Notes under the pieces: model-generated | What the model saw: the letters and a program-made list of their open reading frames with translations, nothing else | Told to the model about the DNA's origin: nothing | The model's database searches: none | Source: Jiangella alba | GTDB taxonomy: Bacteria; Actinomycetota; Actinomycetes; Jiangellales; Jiangellaceae | DNA: 64,000 nucleotides | NCBI RefSeq assembly: GCF_900106035.1 | Contig: NZ_FNUC01000004.1 | Span: forward strand, 1,488,001-1,552,000 | Direction of reading: 5' to 3' | Shown: in pieces, positions 61,807-64,000 of the stretch | Numbering within the stretch: the stretch's first letter is position 1 | How the letters are laid out: each line of letters opens with the position of its first letter | Made by a program: the position numbers and the translations under genes

Positions 61807-62678
61807 CGCTGGGGGTCGCGGTCGACGGGGGGACGCTCGCGGTCCACGAGCTGGGGCGCGGTGCGGCCGGCGCTCCCGTCGTCATGGCGTTGCACGGCAT
61901 CACCGCCAACGCGCTCGCCTTCGGCGCCGTCGCGCAGGCACTGAACGGCGAGGTCCGGCTGCTCGCGCCCGACCTGCGCGGCCGCGCCGACAGCCGGTCG
62001 GTGCGCGGGCCGTGGGGGCTGGCCGCGCACGCCGCTGACGTCGTCGCCGTGCTCGACGCCGCGCGGGTCGAGTCGGCCGTGCTGCTGGGTCACTCGATGG
62101 GCGCCTACGTGGCGGCGCTGACGGCCTACCTGTACCCGTCGCGGGTGTCGTCGCTGGTCCTGATCGACGGCGGGGTCGGGTTCCCGGCGCCCGACGGCGA
62201 CATCGATGCCGCTCTGGAGCAGGTGATCGGCCCGGCGATGCGGCGGCTCACGATGAGCTTCCCCGACGACGACGCGTACCTGGACTTCTGGCGCGAGCAT
62301 CCGGCCGTCGGCCCGGCCCTGGCCGCGTCGTACGGCGACCTGCTGACGGCGTACCTGCGGCACGACCTCGTGGGCGCCGGTGGCGACCGCCGCTCGTCCT
62401 GCGTGCTCGACGCGGTGCGGGCCGACGGCGCCGACGTGCTGGCCGACCCGCTCGTCCTGCGGTCGCTGCGCGACGGCACCGTCCCGGCGACGCTGCTGTA
62501 CGCCGCGCGGGGGCTGATGGACGAGCCGCAGGGCCTGCTCGACGCTGACCGCATCGCGGCGGCCGGCCTGCCCCCGACCGTCCGCGTCATCCCCGCCGGC
62601 GGCGTCAATCACTACACCGTCCTGTTCGAACCCCAGGCGGTCCGGCTGATCGCCTACGCCGTCGGCACGTCGGTCTAG
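61803..62678 (+). CDS. Alpha/beta hydrolase
   Basis: A 291-residue hydrolase. VVMALHGITANALAFGAVA (oxyanion), LAPDLRGRADSRS, the nucleophile in VLLGHSMGAYVAALTA and the terminal VNHYTVLFEP with the catalytic His are present. DGGVGFPAPDGDIDAALEQ begins the cap. It starts at ATG 61803 inside the end of the previous hydrolase gene, so the pair is translationally coupled. The two proteins differ in length and cap, which argues for two steps rather than redundancy. The TAG stop is directly followed by a GIY-YIG gene remnant in the same frame. Confidence 0.92.
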   Translation: MTLGVAVDGGTLAVHELGRGAAGAPVVMALHGITANALAFGAVAQALNGEVRLLAPDLRGRADSRSVRGPWGLAAHAADVVAVLDAARVESAVLLGHSMGAYVAALTAYLYPSRVSSLVLIDGGVGFPAPDGDIDAALEQVIGPAMRRLTMSFPDDDAYLDFWREHPAVGPALAASYGDLLTAYLRHDLVGAGGDRRSSCVLDAVRADGADVLADPLVLRSLRDGTVPATLLYAARGLMDEPQGLLDADRIAAAGLPPTVRVIPAGGVNHYTVLFEPQAVRLIAYAVGTSV

Positions 62679-63300
62679 GACCTGTTCTCATGGGCCTCGG
62701 TCCCGGCCGACCTCTGGCCGCTGCTGGCGCCGGAGCGGTTGTACTCGCGCGACGACGTGCTCGCACGGCCTTCGCCGGCGCCACGGGTGCCGGGCGTCTA
62801 CGCCTGGTACTTCGACGGTGCCGCCCGGCGTTCCGGCGAACGGCTGTCATGTCCTCGGATCCGAGCTGTTGCTCTACGCGGGCGTGTCGCCGAGCCGTCC
62901 GGGGAGCAGAGGGACGTTGCGCGCACGCCTCAGGACGCACTTTCGCGGCAACGCCTCCGGCTCGACGTTCCGGCTCACCCTCGGCTCGCTCTTGGCCGAG
63001 ACGATCGGCCTCCGGCTGCGGCGGGTCGGCCGCACCGGCCGCCTGACGTTCAGCGACGGTGAGTGGGTGCTCTCGGAGTGGATGGCGCGGCATGCCCGCG
63101 TCTGCTGGCTGCCGACGGCGTCGCCTTGGCTGCTGGAGAGCGAGCTGATCGGCCGCCTCGCGCTGCCGCTCGACCTCGATCAGAACCAGGGCGGCGCGTT
63201 CCACGCGGCCCTGTCCCCGCAGCGTCAGCGGGCCGACCAGCCGCCGTCGAGGACGAGGTCGGTGCCGGTGATCGACTGGGCCGCCGGACTGGCGAGGTAG
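62679..63300 (+). pseudogene. GIY-YIG nuclease-like gene remnant (frameshifted)
   Basis: Two frames together spell a GIY-YIG family protein. The first gives ASVPADLWPLLAPERLYSRD and VPGVYAWYFDG up to about 62817. The second gives PPGVPANGCHVLGSELLLYAG, then TLRARLRTHFRGNASGSTFR, LGSLLAETIGLRLRRV, LSEWMARHARVCWL and LIGRLALPLDLDQNQGGAFH. A 2-nt loss (or 1-nt gain) near 62817 joins them. No ATG or GTG start exists upstream in the first frame before the previous gene's TAG. The 3' end runs into the convergent SDR gene (stop at 63300). This looks decayed. The intact family is of unknown function. Confidence 0.7.
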
Positions 63301-63977
63301 GCGACGGCCTCGGCGACCTCGCCGGGCTCGATGAGGCGCTTGATCGCCTCGTTGGCCAGCAGGATCTCGCTGACGACGCGGTCCTCGGGCAGGCCGTGCA
63401 CCCGGGCCTGGTCGGCGATCTGCGCCTCGACCAGCGGCGTGCGGACGTAGCCGGGGTTGACGCAGTTGGAGGTGACGCCGTGCGCGGCGCCCTCGAGCGC
63501 CGTCACCTTGGACAGCCCTTCGAGGCCGTGCTTCGCGGTGACGTAGGCCGACTTGAACGCGCTGGCGCGCAGGCCGTGCGCGCTGGACACGTTGACGACG
63601 CGGCCCCAGCCGCGCGCGTACATGCCCGGCAGCGCGGCCCGGATGAGCAGGAACGGCGCCTCGAGCATGAGCCGCAGCATGAACGCGAACCGATCCGGCG
63701 GGAACTCCTCCAGCCGGGCGACGTGCTGGATGCCGGCGTTGTTGACGAGGACGTCGACGTCCAGCCGGGTGGTCGCGAGGGTGGCGGTGTCGGCGAGGTC
63801 GACCTGCCACGGCTCGCCGCCGCACTCACCGGCCACGGACGCCGCGCGCTCGCCGTCGATGTCGGCGACGATGACGTGGGCGCCGGCCGCGCCCAGCCGC
63901 CGGGCCACCGCCGCGCCGATGCCGCTGCCGCCACCGGTGACCAGCGCCCGCCGTCCGTCCAGATCGAGTTCGGCCAT
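63225..63977 (-). CDS. SDR family 3-hydroxybutyrate dehydrogenase-like protein
   Basis: A 250-residue short-chain dehydrogenase. RALVTGGGSGIGAAVARRL is the cofactor turn and VIVADIDGE ends strand 2 with an acidic residue that favours NAD. VLVNNAGIQHVARLEEFPPD, RVVNVSSAHGLRASAFKSAYVTAKHG (quoted as NVSSAHGL and SAYVTAKHG) supply the Ser, Tyr and Lys. NCVNPGYVRTPLVEAQI and SITGTDLVLDGGW complete the pattern. The HGL-x-A-x-x-F-K-S-A-Y segment is characteristic of D-3-hydroxybutyrate dehydrogenases, which interconvert 3-hydroxybutyrate and acetoacetate. Start ATG 63977 is near the window edge. The 3' end overlaps the GIY-YIG remnant. Confidence 0.9.
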   Translation of the reverse strand: MAELDLDGRRALVTGGGSGIGAAVARRLGAAGAHVIVADIDGERAASVAGECGGEPWQVDLADTATLATTRLDVDVLVNNAGIQHVARLEEFPPDRFAFMLRLMLEAPFLLIRAALPGMYARGWGRVVNVSSAHGLRASAFKSAYVTAKHGLEGLSKVTALEGAAHGVTSNCVNPGYVRTPLVEAQIADQARVHGLPEDRVVSEILLANEAIKRLIEPGEVAEAVAYLASPAAQSITGTDLVLDGGWSAR

Positions 63978-64000
63978 GGCGGGACTCTATGCCCACGAAG

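Overview
The window is very GC-rich (roughly 70-75% by eye), with many GTG starts, short overlapping operons, a SAM-IV type riboswitch and several probable leaderless genes. This points to a high-GC actinobacterium. I cannot place it below the level of actinomycetes from sequence alone. It reads as ordinary chromosome: no rRNA, phage, transposase or CRISPR was seen, and there is one tRNA (Thr, CGT).

Layout. 1-5.0 kb: the end of a META-domain protein, then a 1181-residue repeat-rich membrane protein set between two near-identical hairpins. 5.0-14.4 kb: small accessory genes (GNAT, FtsX-type permease, MFS, VOC, YegP-like), two paralogous secreted DUF1906 glycoside-hydrolase-like proteins, a zinc alcohol dehydrogenase and an NfeD-like protein. 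14.7-25.2 kb: housekeeping-type genes: tex, a riboswitch-controlled class V aminotransferase/cysteine desulfurase-like gene, a CAP lipoprotein, a MerR regulator with an aldo/keto reductase, a YggS-type PLP protein and topA. 25.2-26.0 kb: an intergenic triplicated repeat. 26.0-43.5 kb: a long, almost entirely co-directional catabolic island. 43.5-52.2 kb: a serpin-like gene, a DedA protein, tmk-holB, a nucleotidyltransferase, a RicT/PSP1 protein, a TAP-type lipoprotein hydrolase, an L,D-transpeptidase and tRNA-Thr. 52.2-64 kb: small regulator/enzyme pairs (HxlR-SDR, XRE, divergent kdpD/kdpE with kdpD frameshifted, SRPBCC-ArsR), an SDR, a Gfo/Idh oxidoreductase, two alpha/beta hydrolases, a broken GIY-YIG gene and a 3-hydroxybutyrate-dehydrogenase-like SDR.

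The most interesting system is the catabolic island. It encodes an alpha/beta hydrolase with an unusual nucleophile elbow, a dihydroorotase/hydantoinase-type cyclic amidohydrolase, an LLM flavin oxidoreductase, a complete molybdenum hydroxylase (CoxG-, FAD-, 2Fe-2S- and Mo-subunits), an FCD-type GntR regulator, a four-gene NMT1/SsuA-type ABC importer, two further transporters, an aldehyde dehydrogenase and a ThDP-dependent enzyme. Its transcription-unit starts share a TGTATC-type sequence close to, or apparently overlapping, candidate promoters, so the island is probably one regulon. The gene set fits import, hydroxylation, hydrolytic ring opening and further oxidation of an N-heterocyclic compound. 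The substrate is not identifiable from sequence, and the Mo subunit lacks the CO-dehydrogenase active-site cysteine loop.

Other points of note are a SAM-IV riboswitch with an apparent translation-control helix, a MerR promoter with a palindrome in a 19-bp spacer, a 1-nt deletion near the 3' end of kdpD, and a minisatellite-like glycine/alanine-rich extension on an ArsR regulator.
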